This document shows, in pieces, positions 8,624-16,556 of a stretch of DNA of 64,000 bases. The translations under genes were made by a program, and so were the position numbers. Position 1 is the stretch's first letter; every line of letters starts with the position of its first letter. This stretch comes from Fibrobacter sp. UWB4. GTDB taxonomy: Bacteria > Fibrobacterota > Fibrobacteria > Fibrobacterales > Fibrobacteraceae. The notes under the pieces were generated by a model that saw only the letters and a list, made by a program, of their open reading frames with translations, had not been told where the DNA came from and did no database searches. The stretch lies in NCBI RefSeq assembly GCF_002210345.1, contig NZ_MWQI01000001.1:1140223-1204222 (forward strand), in the 5' to 3' direction.

Positions 8624-9118
8624 ATGAAAGATATTGCACATTCTATTAGCTTGTTAGTGGCAAACCGCCCGGGCGTGCTCGTGCGTATTGCACTCGTGTT
8701 CTCCCGCCGTGGCTACAACATCGATTCTCTCGTCGTCTCCCCCACGCTCGACCCGAACTTCAGCCGCATGAACATCATCGCTCACGGCAATCCCGAAATC
8801 TTGATGCAGATCATCAAGCAGCTCGAAAAGCTCGTGGACGTGGTTCAGGCCAAGGACCATACCGGTACGGACGCCGTGGAAAAGGAACTCGCACTCATCA
8901 AGGTTCGTTGCACTGCAGAACAGCGCACCGAAATCTTGCAGCTTTGCGACCATTTCCACGCCAACACGGTGGATATGACGATGACTTCCATGATTATCCA
9001 GATTACGGGCAACAGCACGAAGGTCGATACCCTCAAGAGCTTGTTGCAGAAGTTCGAAATCGTAGAATACATCCGCACGGGCAAGGTCATCATGCTCCGC
9101 GGCGAAGACAAGACGTAG
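8624..9118 (+). CDS. ilvN: Acetolactate synthase small (regulatory) subunit
   Basis: The regulatory partner of IlvB, giving valine feedback control. It has 164 residues: an N-terminal ACT domain (HSISLLVANRPGVLVRIALVFSRRGYNIDSL) and the conserved C-terminal ALS_ss_C half (KVRCTAEQRTEILQLCDHF, IQITGNSTKVDTLKSLLQKF). I chose the ATG at 8624 because GGAG at 8611-8614 is nine bases away; the TTG at 8618 is too close. It is the last gene of the ilvBN operon and is followed by a terminator. Confidence 0.95.
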   Translation: MKDIAHSISLLVANRPGVLVRIALVFSRRGYNIDSLVVSPTLDPNFSRMNIIAHGNPEILMQIIKQLEKLVDVVQAKDHTGTDAVEKELALIKVRCTAEQRTEILQLCDHFHANTVDMTMTSMIIQITGNSTKVDTLKSLLQKFEIVEYIRTGKVIMLRGEDKT

Positions 9119-9144
9119 TCACTAGTCATTAGTCACTAGTCTTT
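9117..9144. repeat. Heptamer repeat, four units
   Basis: AGTCACT, AGTCATT, AGTCACT, AGTCTTT start inside the ilvN stop codon and run up to the terminator. Confidence 0.8.
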
Positions 9145-9159
9145 AGAATAATAGCTGTA

Positions 9160-9190
9160 ATGCCGGCCTTCGGGTCGGCATTTGTTGTTT
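9160..9190 (+). terminator. Rho-independent terminator of ilvBN
   Basis: A 9-bp stem (ATGCCGGCC with GGTCGGCAT, one G-U pair) around a TTCG loop, followed by TTTGTTGTTT. Confidence 0.85.
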
Positions 9191-9326
9191 ATGGAACTAC
9201 GGTGGCCTATATGCAACGCATGCAACAAAATCATACAAGCCCCAAGATTAAAACAAGCTAAAAGTGGTCTATATACTCCAAAACAAACTATATTAAGGTA
9301 GAGTGTTAAGGTTGAAGGAGATTTCT

Positions 9327-9896
9327 ATGAAAATCGAGAAGAAGAAAATCATCAATAGTTCACGTTTGTCCAGCACCACTAAAGCTGGAATCGCATCAAT
9401 GCTCGGCATGTCCGCCGTCTTGATGAGCGGCTGCCTAGGCGAAGCCGAAAGCGGTCAAGTTGTCGGCCCTATTGAGCCGGACAACAACAACCCGAACAGC
9501 AGCGACGATTCCGAAGGCCCAGAAATTGCATCCAGCTCCTCTGTAGCCGATATTCCGCTGAGCCACGAACACCTCAGTAGCGAAGCGGTCGAAGCGCTTT
9601 CTTCTTCGGCCATGGATACGCCGAACAGCTCGTCCGAGAACCTCGCCAGCTCTTCTTCAGAAGCCCCCACCAGCTCAGCAGAAGAAGTCCTCAGCAGTTC
9701 TTCCGAAAATTCCAGCAGTTCTTTTGTGGAAAAGCCACTCAGCTCATCAAGTGACTCAGTCGTCCCTCCATGGCCAAGAGAAAAAACATGCGAAACGGTA
9801 GACTCCACAGGAATCCACGTCATTATGTGCCATGACGATGATCGCGGCATGATGGCAAGCATGGTTTCCACATACGAAATGCTTGACTTGTCCTAA
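9327..9896 (+). CDS. Serine-rich lipoprotein-like target peptide A of radical SAM system
   Basis: 189 residues. The N-terminus is MKIEKKKIINSSRLS, then a hydrophobic stretch ending LMSGC (Cys36), which looks like a lipobox after a long basic leader. Residues 60-145 are mostly Ser with Glu, Pro and Ala, and include EHLSSEAVEALSS. The C-terminus has IHVIMCHDDD, then SMVSTYEMLDLS. Leader, HLSSEA motif and C-terminus are shared with the next gene (peptide B), while the Ser-rich parts differ. The ATG at 9327 has a GAAGGAG Shine-Dalgarno; an upstream in-frame GTG at 9303 is less likely. Context with the radical SAM gene suggests it is a modified substrate; this is inference. Confidence 0.75.
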   Translation: MKIEKKKIINSSRLSSTTKAGIASMLGMSAVLMSGCLGEAESGQVVGPIEPDNNNPNSSDDSEGPEIASSSSVADIPLSHEHLSSEAVEALSSSAMDTPNSSSENLASSSSEAPTSSAEEVLSSSSENSSSSFVEKPLSSSSDSVVPPWPREKTCETVDSTGIHVIMCHDDDRGMMASMVSTYEMLDLS

Positions 9897-9921
9897 TTGA
9901 ATTTTGTAGTCTGGGATAATT

Positions 9922-10527
9922 ATGAAGATCGAGAAGAAAAAAGTCGTTAAAAGCTCAAAATTGAGCAATTTTGCTAAAAGCGCGGTCGCAGCCGCACTCG
10001 GAATCGCAGCATCCATCGGGACAACAGCCTGCGATGACAGCATATCCGCCATCGGCGGCGACAAAAAGCAAGAACCCGAACCGACATGCGGTGAAGTCGA
10101 ATGCGGAAGCGAGTTCAGCAGCTCTAGCTACACCGACATTTCTTCAAGCGGCGAGCACCTCAGCAGCGAAGCCATTGAAGCACTTTCGTCTGCCAAACAG
10201 CCCAAAAGCAGTTCTTCAATAATCTCGGCAGGCATCCCTCACACTTATTCGTCATCGTCCGTCAAACAACCTAGCAGTTCGTCTTACGAGCCGCCCCTAC
10301 AAGCGGGCATCCTCCCGCCGTACGAAGATTCTTCTTCAAGCGAAACGCCATCAAGCTCGTCCGAGGAAAAGTCTAGTAGCAGCGAAGCCGATATCCCAGA
10401 TCCACGGATTATACCTGTCATAGACACGCTCAGCCCCCGCATCCACCTCTGCGAAGATCCAAACGATCCACGCTGCCTTATCGAAAGCATGGTGACGACA
10501 TTCGAACAAGATGACATCCAAGCATGA
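9922..10527 (+). CDS. Serine-rich lipoprotein-like target peptide B of radical SAM system
   Basis: 201 residues, a paralog of the preceding gene. It starts MKIEKKKVVKSSKLS, has a hydrophobic segment and possible lipobox TTAC (Cys37, then DD), a Ser-rich middle with EHLSSEAIEALSS, extra Cys at 56, 61, 177 and 185, and a C-terminus IHLCEDPNDPRCLIESM followed by VTTFEQDDIQA. The conserved part with peptide A is IH..C..D then SMV-S/T-T-Y/F-E..D-L/I. It starts 25 bp after peptide A and overlaps the radical SAM gene by four bases (ATGA), so enzyme and substrate would be made together. It may be a lipid-anchored surface protein or a RiPP-like precursor. Confidence 0.75.
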   Translation: MKIEKKKVVKSSKLSNFAKSAVAAALGIAASIGTTACDDSISAIGGDKKQEPEPTCGEVECGSEFSSSSYTDISSSGEHLSSEAIEALSSAKQPKSSSSIISAGIPHTYSSSSVKQPSSSSYEPPLQAGILPPYEDSSSSETPSSSSEEKSSSSEADIPDPRIIPVIDTLSPRIHLCEDPNDPRCLIESMVTTFEQDDIQA

Positions 10528-11618
10528 ATTTAGTCCTTTGCCTTACAGAACAGTGTAATTTACGTTGTACCTACTGCTATTACAAGGAATCGCAAGCGGA
10601 CCGCAAAACGGTCATGGACGATGCAACCCTCGAGCAGGCCATCAAAATTGCCCTCGACCGCACGATATTCTTTAAGCAGTCGTACTTGAACATCACGTTC
10701 TTTGGGGGGGAGCCGCTTTTGCGAAGAGATGCTATTTATAAAGGTGTCGAATTCGCAAAGGCGGTTGTCGATGATGCGATGGATAGTGGCAAAATTTCCA
10801 AGAACTTCAGGTTGCAATTTGCGGTCAACACGAACGGTACGCTTTTTGACGATGAATTCTTTGATTTTTGCGAAAAGGAACATTTCCGCATTTATCTTTC
10901 CCTCGACGGGCCAGAAAAACATCACGACATCGCCCGACGCACTGTAAGCGGAACCGGAAGTTTCAAGGCAATCGAAAAGCACATTCCCCGATTTGCAAAA
11001 CTCGGCGCAGTCGCATTGAGCACTGTTACACGCGCTCACGTCAGCACAATTTTCGAAAGTGTCAAATGGCTTCACGAACAAGGTTTCCAGAGCCTCACGA
11101 CGAGCGTCGATTTTGACGGCAAATGGACAAGCGAAGATTTCGACAAGCTCGCCTTGCAATACCAGAAAATGGCTGAGTACTGGAGAGCATGCCGCGAGAA
11201 AGGCGACAAGTTCTTCCTTGGTACAATCCACGACAAAATAAAGATAACGCTCATAAATTCGCGATACAGATTGTATTCTTGCCATGTGTATAATGGCGCA
11301 ATCGGCGTCGCGACAAACGGAAATATGTTCCCCTGCACGCGATTTATAACATCAAACCCAAACACCCATTACGTGCAGGGGAATGTATTCACAGGCTTTG
11401 ACGAAAAAGCATGTGAAGAGATTCGTCAGTTCCTAGACAGCGACAAGAAAGAATGCGAAGGGTGCGACATCCGCTACCGCTGTTGCGCCCACGAATGCGC
11501 ATGCACCAGCTTCTACACGACAGGAACAATTGAAGGCGTATCGCCCGAAGTGTGCACACACGAAAGAATGCTCGCAGATATTTGCGATACGCTGCTAGAG
11601 AAGATGGCACAAAACTAA
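10524..11618 (+). CDS. Radical SAM/SPASM peptide maturase
   Basis: A 364-residue radical SAM enzyme. The CNLRCTYC motif (CX3CX2C, Cys 11, 15 and 18) binds the SAM-cleaving 4Fe-4S cluster; FFGGEPLL and LSLDGPEKHHD are the usual following motifs. The C-terminal SPASM region has Cys in FPCTRF, CEGCDIRYRCCAHECAC and EVCTH, enough for two auxiliary clusters. SPASM enzymes commonly modify peptides or proteins (anSME, thioether and C-C crosslinkers). The start overlaps the stop of peptide B (ATGA). It resembles the two-part systems that I recall being labelled FibroRumin or rSAM/lipoprotein; I could not check this. The chemistry is unknown. Confidence 0.9.
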   Translation: MNLVLCLTEQCNLRCTYCYYKESQADRKTVMDDATLEQAIKIALDRTIFFKQSYLNITFFGGEPLLRRDAIYKGVEFAKAVVDDAMDSGKISKNFRLQFAVNTNGTLFDDEFFDFCEKEHFRIYLSLDGPEKHHDIARRTVSGTGSFKAIEKHIPRFAKLGAVALSTVTRAHVSTIFESVKWLHEQGFQSLTTSVDFDGKWTSEDFDKLALQYQKMAEYWRACREKGDKFFLGTIHDKIKITLINSRYRLYSCHVYNGAIGVATNGNMFPCTRFITSNPNTHYVQGNVFTGFDEKACEEIRQFLDSDKKECEGCDIRYRCCAHECACTSFYTTGTIEGVSPEVCTHERMLADICDTLLEKMAQN

Positions 11619-11630
11619 AAGCAAACGCCC

Positions 11631-11655
11631 ATCCCGGACTTAAATCGGGATGACA
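11631..11655. repeat. Dispersed ATGAC-type palindrome
   Basis: ATCCCGGACTTAAATCGGGA followed by TGACA: a short inverted repeat with the ATGACA end that is also seen at 29080 and 62082. Confidence 0.6.
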
Positions 11656-11672
11656 GCGCCAAAAGGGGGAAC

Positions 11673-11715
11673 GGGACTCAGGGTGATGACAAAGAAGGAT
11701 ATCATCCTGGGTCCC
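11673..11715. terminator. Long imperfect hairpin between convergent genes
   Basis: Arms at 11673-11687 and 11701-11715 pair over 15 bp with two wobble pairs. It lies between the convergent radical SAM and GH8 genes and may serve as a two-way terminator. It also resembles the ATGAC repeat family. Confidence 0.5.
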
Positions 11716-11723
11716 TAATTATT

Positions 11724-13307
11724 TTAGCGAACTGAAATTTTACGGGAATAGACCTGCGAACGGCTCCTGGCCTTGACAATGTAAATTCCACTTTGGCCGC
11801 GTGTTTTCCAGAAGAAATCCTTGCCCGAAGCATTCGCTACGACATGACCGTTCAAGTCAAAGATTTCCCAACAAGCATCCACTGGAACAGACATCAGCAC
11901 AGCGCCGTCCAGATGAGCAACCTTAATGCCCGCCGAATTTGCAAGACGGCGCTTGACAGCTTCAATCGAAGTTCTAGAAAGCGAAGAAGAATCCCCAACA
12001 GTAGCCGCCTTCGGATTATCAATTGCATCGACGACATTCACAAAAGCACCGCTCATCATTGACGTTCCAAACCAGGCAAGGAACTGGTCAAAATACATTT
12101 CATTGTGAAGCGTATCTTCGAGCGCTCCAGATTCATCCCTAGATTTTCCGAAGAAATCGCCTCCTTCATAGAACTTGCCCATTTCTTCACTGAATGCAAT
12201 GCGGTCTTCTTTCTCGCCCACAGCCATTGCTGCTGTCGCCCACATGCCAATCGTCAAATGGCTATGTTCACTGCGGTAACGCCAAGTCGTCTTATCCTTG
12301 GAATTATTGAAATCAAACCACTTGTCATCAGCAGGCAACAGTTCGCCGGCATTTTCAATCTGGTAGAAGTTTGCCGCCTTAGCGCCACCCTTCGAATTGA
12401 TAAACGTCAAGGCATTCTTGAGGAACGCCTTTGCGCGTTCTTCGTCAAACCAGATAGCGTCAATAGCGACACGCCACAAAATGCGAATGGCATCCTTGAA
12501 AAAGGCGCGGCTTTCAAAATAGGCATTGTAGCCAAGCCCCGCAGAACCAACCCAGCCACCTTCTGGAGTCATCCAATCCGGCACCATGCCCATGCTATAG
12601 CCCGGACTTTTAGAAATAATTTCATAGGACTTATCTACGACTGTATTCCAACGGTCTCCATTCGAATCAAACTTGGCAAAAATTTTGTACCAAGCCGGAG
12701 AGAAATAGCCCGGATTCACAAAACTATAGCCACCCCAGCCAGCGCCCGGAGCCAAAATTCCATCACTTGTAACCTGCTTGGAACTCCACATGCAATCAAG
12801 AATTTTCTGTGCATGCGTCTTATAGTCGGAGCCAAGCTTTGCCGAAGTGTAAGGTTGCCACTTGCCCGCAGAAACAAGCTTATCGGCAAAAATCAAGGTC
12901 AGAGCGACATCTTCTTCGGCATCGGAGGCAGCCCCCGTACCCGAAATTTTTCCTTCAGGATTCATTTGCCAGTTGTAATAGCAGCCGCCCCACATCGAAG
13001 AATTCGCTTCTTCCCAGATTTTATTAAACGAAGCCTGATCATTGGCATAAAGCGAGACAAGCATGCCATAACCGACACCTTCGCTCACGGCATCGCCCGG
13101 AGTTTCGCTTTTTGGACGGTGAATAAGCCCGGCACCTGCACTATACGGCTGGATATTTCGACGGATCAGCCCTTGCCAGGTACTATCGAGAGCCTTGTTC
13201 CAATAGGCTTCATCGACCTTTGGCTGCGCATTAGGCAAATCAAGGACTGCAAATGAAGTGGTGAATGCTGCCGCCATACAGAACGGCACAATACGAGAAA
13301 TAAACAT
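11724..13307 (-). CDS. Secreted glycoside hydrolase family 8 (probable endoglucanase) with sorting-type C-terminus
   Basis: GH8 enzymes are inverting endo-glycanases acting on cellulose, beta-glucan, xylan or chitosan. The 527-residue protein has a signal peptide (about 20 residues, ending TTSFA). The GH8 acid Glu76 is in SEGVGYGM and a conserved Asp129 in ASDAEEDVALTLIF; many Trp/Tyr follow (WGGYSFVNPGYFSPAWYKIF). The last 80 residues form a beta-rich tail with DLNGHVVAN, SGIYIVKA and a final RKISVR, like type IX secretion sorting domains. I placed the start at 13307 because GGAGG lies six bases upstream. The leader has the TTGGTGTGTGGA motif shared with two GH43 genes. Confidence 0.93.
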   Translation of the reverse strand: MFISRIVPFCMAAAFTTSFAVLDLPNAQPKVDEAYWNKALDSTWQGLIRRNIQPYSAGAGLIHRPKSETPGDAVSEGVGYGMLVSLYANDQASFNKIWEEANSSMWGGCYYNWQMNPEGKISGTGAASDAEEDVALTLIFADKLVSAGKWQPYTSAKLGSDYKTHAQKILDCMWSSKQVTSDGILAPGAGWGGYSFVNPGYFSPAWYKIFAKFDSNGDRWNTVVDKSYEIISKSPGYSMGMVPDWMTPEGGWVGSAGLGYNAYFESRAFFKDAIRILWRVAIDAIWFDEERAKAFLKNALTFINSKGGAKAANFYQIENAGELLPADDKWFDFNNSKDKTTWRYRSEHSHLTIGMWATAAMAVGEKEDRIAFSEEMGKFYEGGDFFGKSRDESGALEDTLHNEMYFDQFLAWFGTSMMSGAFVNVVDAIDNPKAATVGDSSSLSRTSIEAVKRRLANSAGIKVAHLDGAVLMSVPVDACWEIFDLNGHVVANASGKDFFWKTRGQSGIYIVKARSRSQVYSRKISVR

Positions 13308-13313
13308 AAAACC

Positions 13314-13325
13314 TCCACACACCAA
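13314..13325 (-). promoter_or_regulatory. Leader motif TTGGTGTGTGGA
   Basis: This 12-mer sits just upstream of the GH8 Shine-Dalgarno and about 8 bp after a TATAAT (13334-13339), so it would be at the very 5' end of the mRNA. Near copies precede GH43 genes at 25398 and 60740. Confidence 0.5.
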
Positions 13326-13490
13326 TCAAATCCATTATATATTTAGAAATTCGGTAAAAAAAATGCAAGTAAAAAAAGCGAATCAACATTCCCCTTTACC
13401 ATTCATTTAGCTTTTATCACACAAAAAAACGCCAAATAAACCCTTTATCATAAATTTTTCAAATAAGCATCATCCAAATGTACGCTTTGT

Positions 13491-13496
13491 TATATT
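13491..13496 (+). promoter_or_regulatory. -10-like TATATT before leaderless-type start
   Basis: TATATT ends eight bases before the ATG at 13505; no Shine-Dalgarno lies between. Confidence 0.5.
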
Positions 13497-13504
13497 TACG
13501 TTAG

Positions 13505-14305
13505 ATGAAAACATTATTATCAATCCTATTACTTTGCGTCACGGCATTCTCTGCAAATCCAAAAATGCACGATACCGTTTTTGTGGAACAAATTGTCCGC
13601 GATACCGTTTACATTCCGATAAAACAAAAAACGGATACCATTTTCATAAAAAATGATATTCCCCAAGGCGTCACGCAAAAGAAATGTTGCGCACCGACAG
13701 AAGAGAACCCGCTCGGTCAAGATACAACAAAATATCTTCGCAACGACACAAACTATGCCCACCATTCCGTTTATCTTCATTTCGACATCATTTCGTTATT
13801 CCTGCTCGTGGGAGATTCTACACTGACTTCTGTTGGCGGGAACCTAGAAATTTCACCAAGCCGTAAAAATTCGCTTATGGTAAATTTCCGATACAGCAAG
13901 AAAATGCCTACCATTTCTGGAGACATGTTCAACGACATATACGAAGGATACATAGCACAGTACGACATTGGCTTTGGCTATCGACATTACTTCAGGTCTT
14001 CAAAATACAGCAGCTACATTGACGTCGGCGGAAACATTCTCATCCGCAAGCACGACTACGACAACACATGGGATGGAAAGAATTTAATCAACGAAAGGCC
14101 GCACAGCAGGCACGAAACAGCTTATTCATTCGCGCCCTACCTCCACCACGGTCACATCTTTAGAGGAAACATAAACGTATTCGGCATCGAATATGGACTC
14201 GCCTATAATTTTTCAGACAAAGAGTTGTTAAAAAAACAAATGACGTATATCACAGGCGGCGTCCAACTTGACTTTAGATTAAACTTTGGCGTGGGGATTT
14301 TCTAA
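13505..14305 (+). CDS. Envelope protein with DTVYV repeats (first of three)
   Basis: 266 residues with a signal peptide (MKTLLSILLLCVTAFS). After it come three spaced copies of a D-T-V/I-Y/F-V/I motif (HDTVFVEQIVRDTVYI, then TDTIFI), then a domain with alternating aromatic residues that ends in GVQLDFRLNFGVGIF, as in a small outer-membrane barrel. No named family recognised. The stop overlaps the ATG of the next paralog by one base (TAATG at 14305), so the three genes form an operon. The start has no Shine-Dalgarno and a TATATT eight bases upstream. It is more AT-rich than its neighbours. Confidence 0.75.
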   Translation: MKTLLSILLLCVTAFSANPKMHDTVFVEQIVRDTVYIPIKQKTDTIFIKNDIPQGVTQKKCCAPTEENPLGQDTTKYLRNDTNYAHHSVYLHFDIISLFLLVGDSTLTSVGGNLEISPSRKNSLMVNFRYSKKMPTISGDMFNDIYEGYIAQYDIGFGYRHYFRSSKYSSYIDVGGNILIRKHDYDNTWDGKNLINERPHSRHETAYSFAPYLHHGHIFRGNINVFGIEYGLAYNFSDKELLKKQMTYITGGVQLDFRLNFGVGIF

Positions 14306-15174
14306 TGAAGTTCAATCGTATTGGTTTGATTTTTGCAGTATTTTTTGCAATTGCAATTAGTCCCGCATTGGGAGTGACCGACACGGTCTATGTCCAAAAA
14401 AGAATTACGGATACGCTCTATGTAGTATCTCCGCCGGACACGGTCTACATCCAGGAATCAAGCGTTCAGGCGCAATCAGCACCGGTAACGTACGAAAATA
14501 CGGCCAAGCCAGCAAAGAACGAATTCATCACGGATTACAGCACGGACACCATTCCGCCGACAAACAAATTTTACATCGGTGGCGTAACGGCATTCACTTT
14601 AATTTCATTATGGTTCGGTGTGCCCATGTTTGATCTTGATTATGAAATAGAGAACTCGTTCAGAGGCTCGCTTGTATTTAATTTATCAGGAATATTCGAA
14701 TTTTACGAATACTCATTACATCACGAAGATCCAACCTGGGAAGGATTTAGAAGCATCATCAGTCCAGGAGTCGGGTACCGCCAATACATGCTTACATTTA
14801 TAACAAGCAAAGTCAACCCCAAAAAACTTCCCATAAAATTCAGAAACACCCCGTTAAACAGTCTTTCACTTTACCTTCAAGCCATGGCAAGCCCATCATT
14901 CAAACTCGCCTACGATAAGGCTTACAAAAAAGACGATTTTAAAAGCGGAAGCTTCGATGCTGGTTTTGCCGCTAGCGCCTCCTTTGGCACTGTATGGAAT
15001 TTAAACAACATTCTCTGGGAATTTGGTTTTACATCAGGCTACCAATATTGGAGTGACAAGTCACGCAAATACCTCACCAAAGATCTAAACACGGGGAAAA
15101 CCAAATACCGCTATCTCAATGGATGGTGCGCCAAGGGCTTTTTCATAGGAACCGACTTCAAGATTGGATTCTAA
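14305..15174 (+). CDS. Envelope protein with DTVYV repeats (second of three)
   Basis: 289 residues. The signal peptide (about 23 residues, ending SPALG) is followed by TDTVYVQKRITDTLYV and PDTVYIQES, then a Ser/Thr/Pro-rich linker and a barrel-like domain (FYIGGVTAFTLISLWFGVPM to the final GFFIGTDFKIGF). The layout matches the genes on both sides, so this is tandem duplication followed by strong divergence. The DTVYV repeats may be a short extended periplasmic stretch or binding strip; this is inference. Confidence 0.75.
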   Translation: MKFNRIGLIFAVFFAIAISPALGVTDTVYVQKRITDTLYVVSPPDTVYIQESSVQAQSAPVTYENTAKPAKNEFITDYSTDTIPPTNKFYIGGVTAFTLISLWFGVPMFDLDYEIENSFRGSLVFNLSGIFEFYEYSLHHEDPTWEGFRSIISPGVGYRQYMLTFITSKVNPKKLPIKFRNTPLNSLSLYLQAMASPSFKLAYDKAYKKDDFKSGSFDAGFAASASFGTVWNLNNILWEFGFTSGYQYWSDKSRKYLTKDLNTGKTKYRYLNGWCAKGFFIGTDFKIGF

Positions 15175-15175
15175 C

Positions 15176-15982
15176 ATGCGTAACACAATCATTTTTATTC
15201 TCGTCATCATCGCCTGCGCATTTTCCCAAGACCGAATCATAGATACGGTCTACACGGACTCGCACAAGGTAACATACGTTATTGACACGGCCAAGGCAAC
15301 TTCACAACGCACGGAACTTAGCGCAGCATCCACGCCACAACAAGAAGCTCTCCCGCAACAAGAGGAAGTTGCAGACACATTCGGATTAAGCGCCCCACCC
15401 AACAATTCAAACAGAGTGACGCTTCTTTTGGTCGCACAAAGTTTAAGTTTTTCTTTAAGCTATGAACATTTATTCGCCGACTTCTGGAGTTTTGCTTTGC
15501 GATTCGGTTATGACGGATTCAACAGCAAGGACATTCGCGAGAACACAGACGCCGAAGGGACTATCCAAACATTCGCCATGCCGATAGCCCTGAGATGGCA
15601 TTGGGGTCGCCGAAACATCGGCAGTTATAGCTACGTAGGCACCACAAGCGAAAACCACCACAAAAACAATCGTCAAGTAGAAGGTTTTATCCAGGCACAA
15701 ATTGCCCCGATCTTATATAATGTCGATCTGCATCGAGACTCCAGTTCTTACAAACCGCAACTCGACCTAAATGAAAAAGAGTATGCGCTTTATTACACTC
15801 TTGGTTTTGGCTTCAATTACTGCTACGAACATTTCATTTTCAGCGTAGAAATGAACATCGGGACTTTTATGCAAAAGCCCAAATTCCAAGAGAACACACA
15901 AATTTACAAAAACAGATATGGCACAAGACTTTTGGACAAGACCATCGCCGAAAGCAGTCTTGCTATCGGCTGGATGTTCTAA
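15176..15982 (+). CDS. Envelope protein with DTVYV-like repeat (third of three)
   Basis: 268 residues beginning MRNTIIFILVIIACAFS, a signal peptide. The repeat region is reduced (DRIIDTVYTDSHKVTYVIDT), followed by a Gln-rich linker and a barrel-like C-terminal domain (LAQSLSFSLSYEHLF, LYYTLGFGFNYCYEHFIFSVEMN). I chose the ATG at 15176, one base after the upstream stop; an in-frame TTG at 15164 would overlap that gene and break the signal peptide. No family recognised. Confidence 0.72.
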   Translation: MRNTIIFILVIIACAFSQDRIIDTVYTDSHKVTYVIDTAKATSQRTELSAASTPQQEALPQQEEVADTFGLSAPPNNSNRVTLLLVAQSLSFSLSYEHLFADFWSFALRFGYDGFNSKDIRENTDAEGTIQTFAMPIALRWHWGRRNIGSYSYVGTTSENHHKNNRQVEGFIQAQIAPILYNVDLHRDSSSYKPQLDLNEKEYALYYTLGFGFNYCYEHFIFSVEMNIGTFMQKPKFQENTQIYKNRYGTRLLDKTIAESSLAIGWMF

Positions 15983-15988
15983 GCGTTT

Positions 15989-16402
15989 TTAGAATCCCAG
16001 AACGGCTTCGGAGATTTCATTCGCTTCGTCAGAGCCGTCATCAGCACGGTCGGCATTGAACTCGCCCCAGCCCTCGCTCGTGCCGCAACCAACACCCACA
16101 TCCATCGTAGACCACTTGAATACCGCATAAACGCGTTCAAAGCGTTCCAGGATTTCAGTCAAGATATCCTCGGGAGGTTCGTTTTCAACGATGAATGTGC
16201 CATCAATCGCGTACAGTTCAGATTGCGGTAGTTCCTCGAAACGGCATTCATATTCATCAGTCATGTATTCTTCAACAGAATACCACTCGCCAGAATCGAT
16301 ACTAGGCAATTCAGCCTCTGGAAAATGCTCCATAAACTGATTCCACAAAGCATCCAGATCCTCTTGAACACCTATGAAACGAACTAAGATTCTGCAATCC
16401 AT
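15989..16402 (-). CDS. Acidic hypothetical protein
   Basis: 137 residues, very acidic, without signal peptide: starts MDCRILVRFIGVQEDLDALW and ends DEANEISEAVLGF. It is probably a soluble cytoplasmic protein with an alpha/beta fold. A GGAGG Shine-Dalgarno lies seven bases before the ATG. It converges on the DTVYV operon with only six bases between the stop codons. No family recognised. Confidence 0.7.
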   Translation of the reverse strand: MDCRILVRFIGVQEDLDALWNQFMEHFPEAELPSIDSGEWYSVEEYMTDEYECRFEELPQSELYAIDGTFIVENEPPEDILTEILERFERVYAVFKWSTMDVGVGCGTSEGWGEFNADRADDGSDEANEISEAVLGF

Positions 16403-16510
16403 ACAACCTCCGTTTGGATTTTAATTTAGAAACATTTCAAGGGATGTAGTCCTCCCCCTCCTCTTAAGAATATAATTTATTTTTCTTTTGAAGAGAGCAA
16501 AAGACAAGAA

Positions 16511-16551
16511 ACCCCGGCCAAAGACACGCAAAAGCGAATTTTGGCCGGGGT
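16511..16551 (-). terminator. Rho-independent terminator of gltBD
   Basis: A perfect 12-bp GC-rich stem (arms 16511-16522 and 16540-16551, core CCCCGGCC) starts five bases after the gltD stop and is followed on the minus strand by TTTCTTGTCTTTT. Confidence 0.9.
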
Positions 16552-16556
16552 AAATA

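Noticed and set aside
9303..9326. Upstream GTG start for target peptide A
   Set aside because: It would place the Shine-Dalgarno inside the coding region and spoil the MKIEKKK start shared with peptide B.
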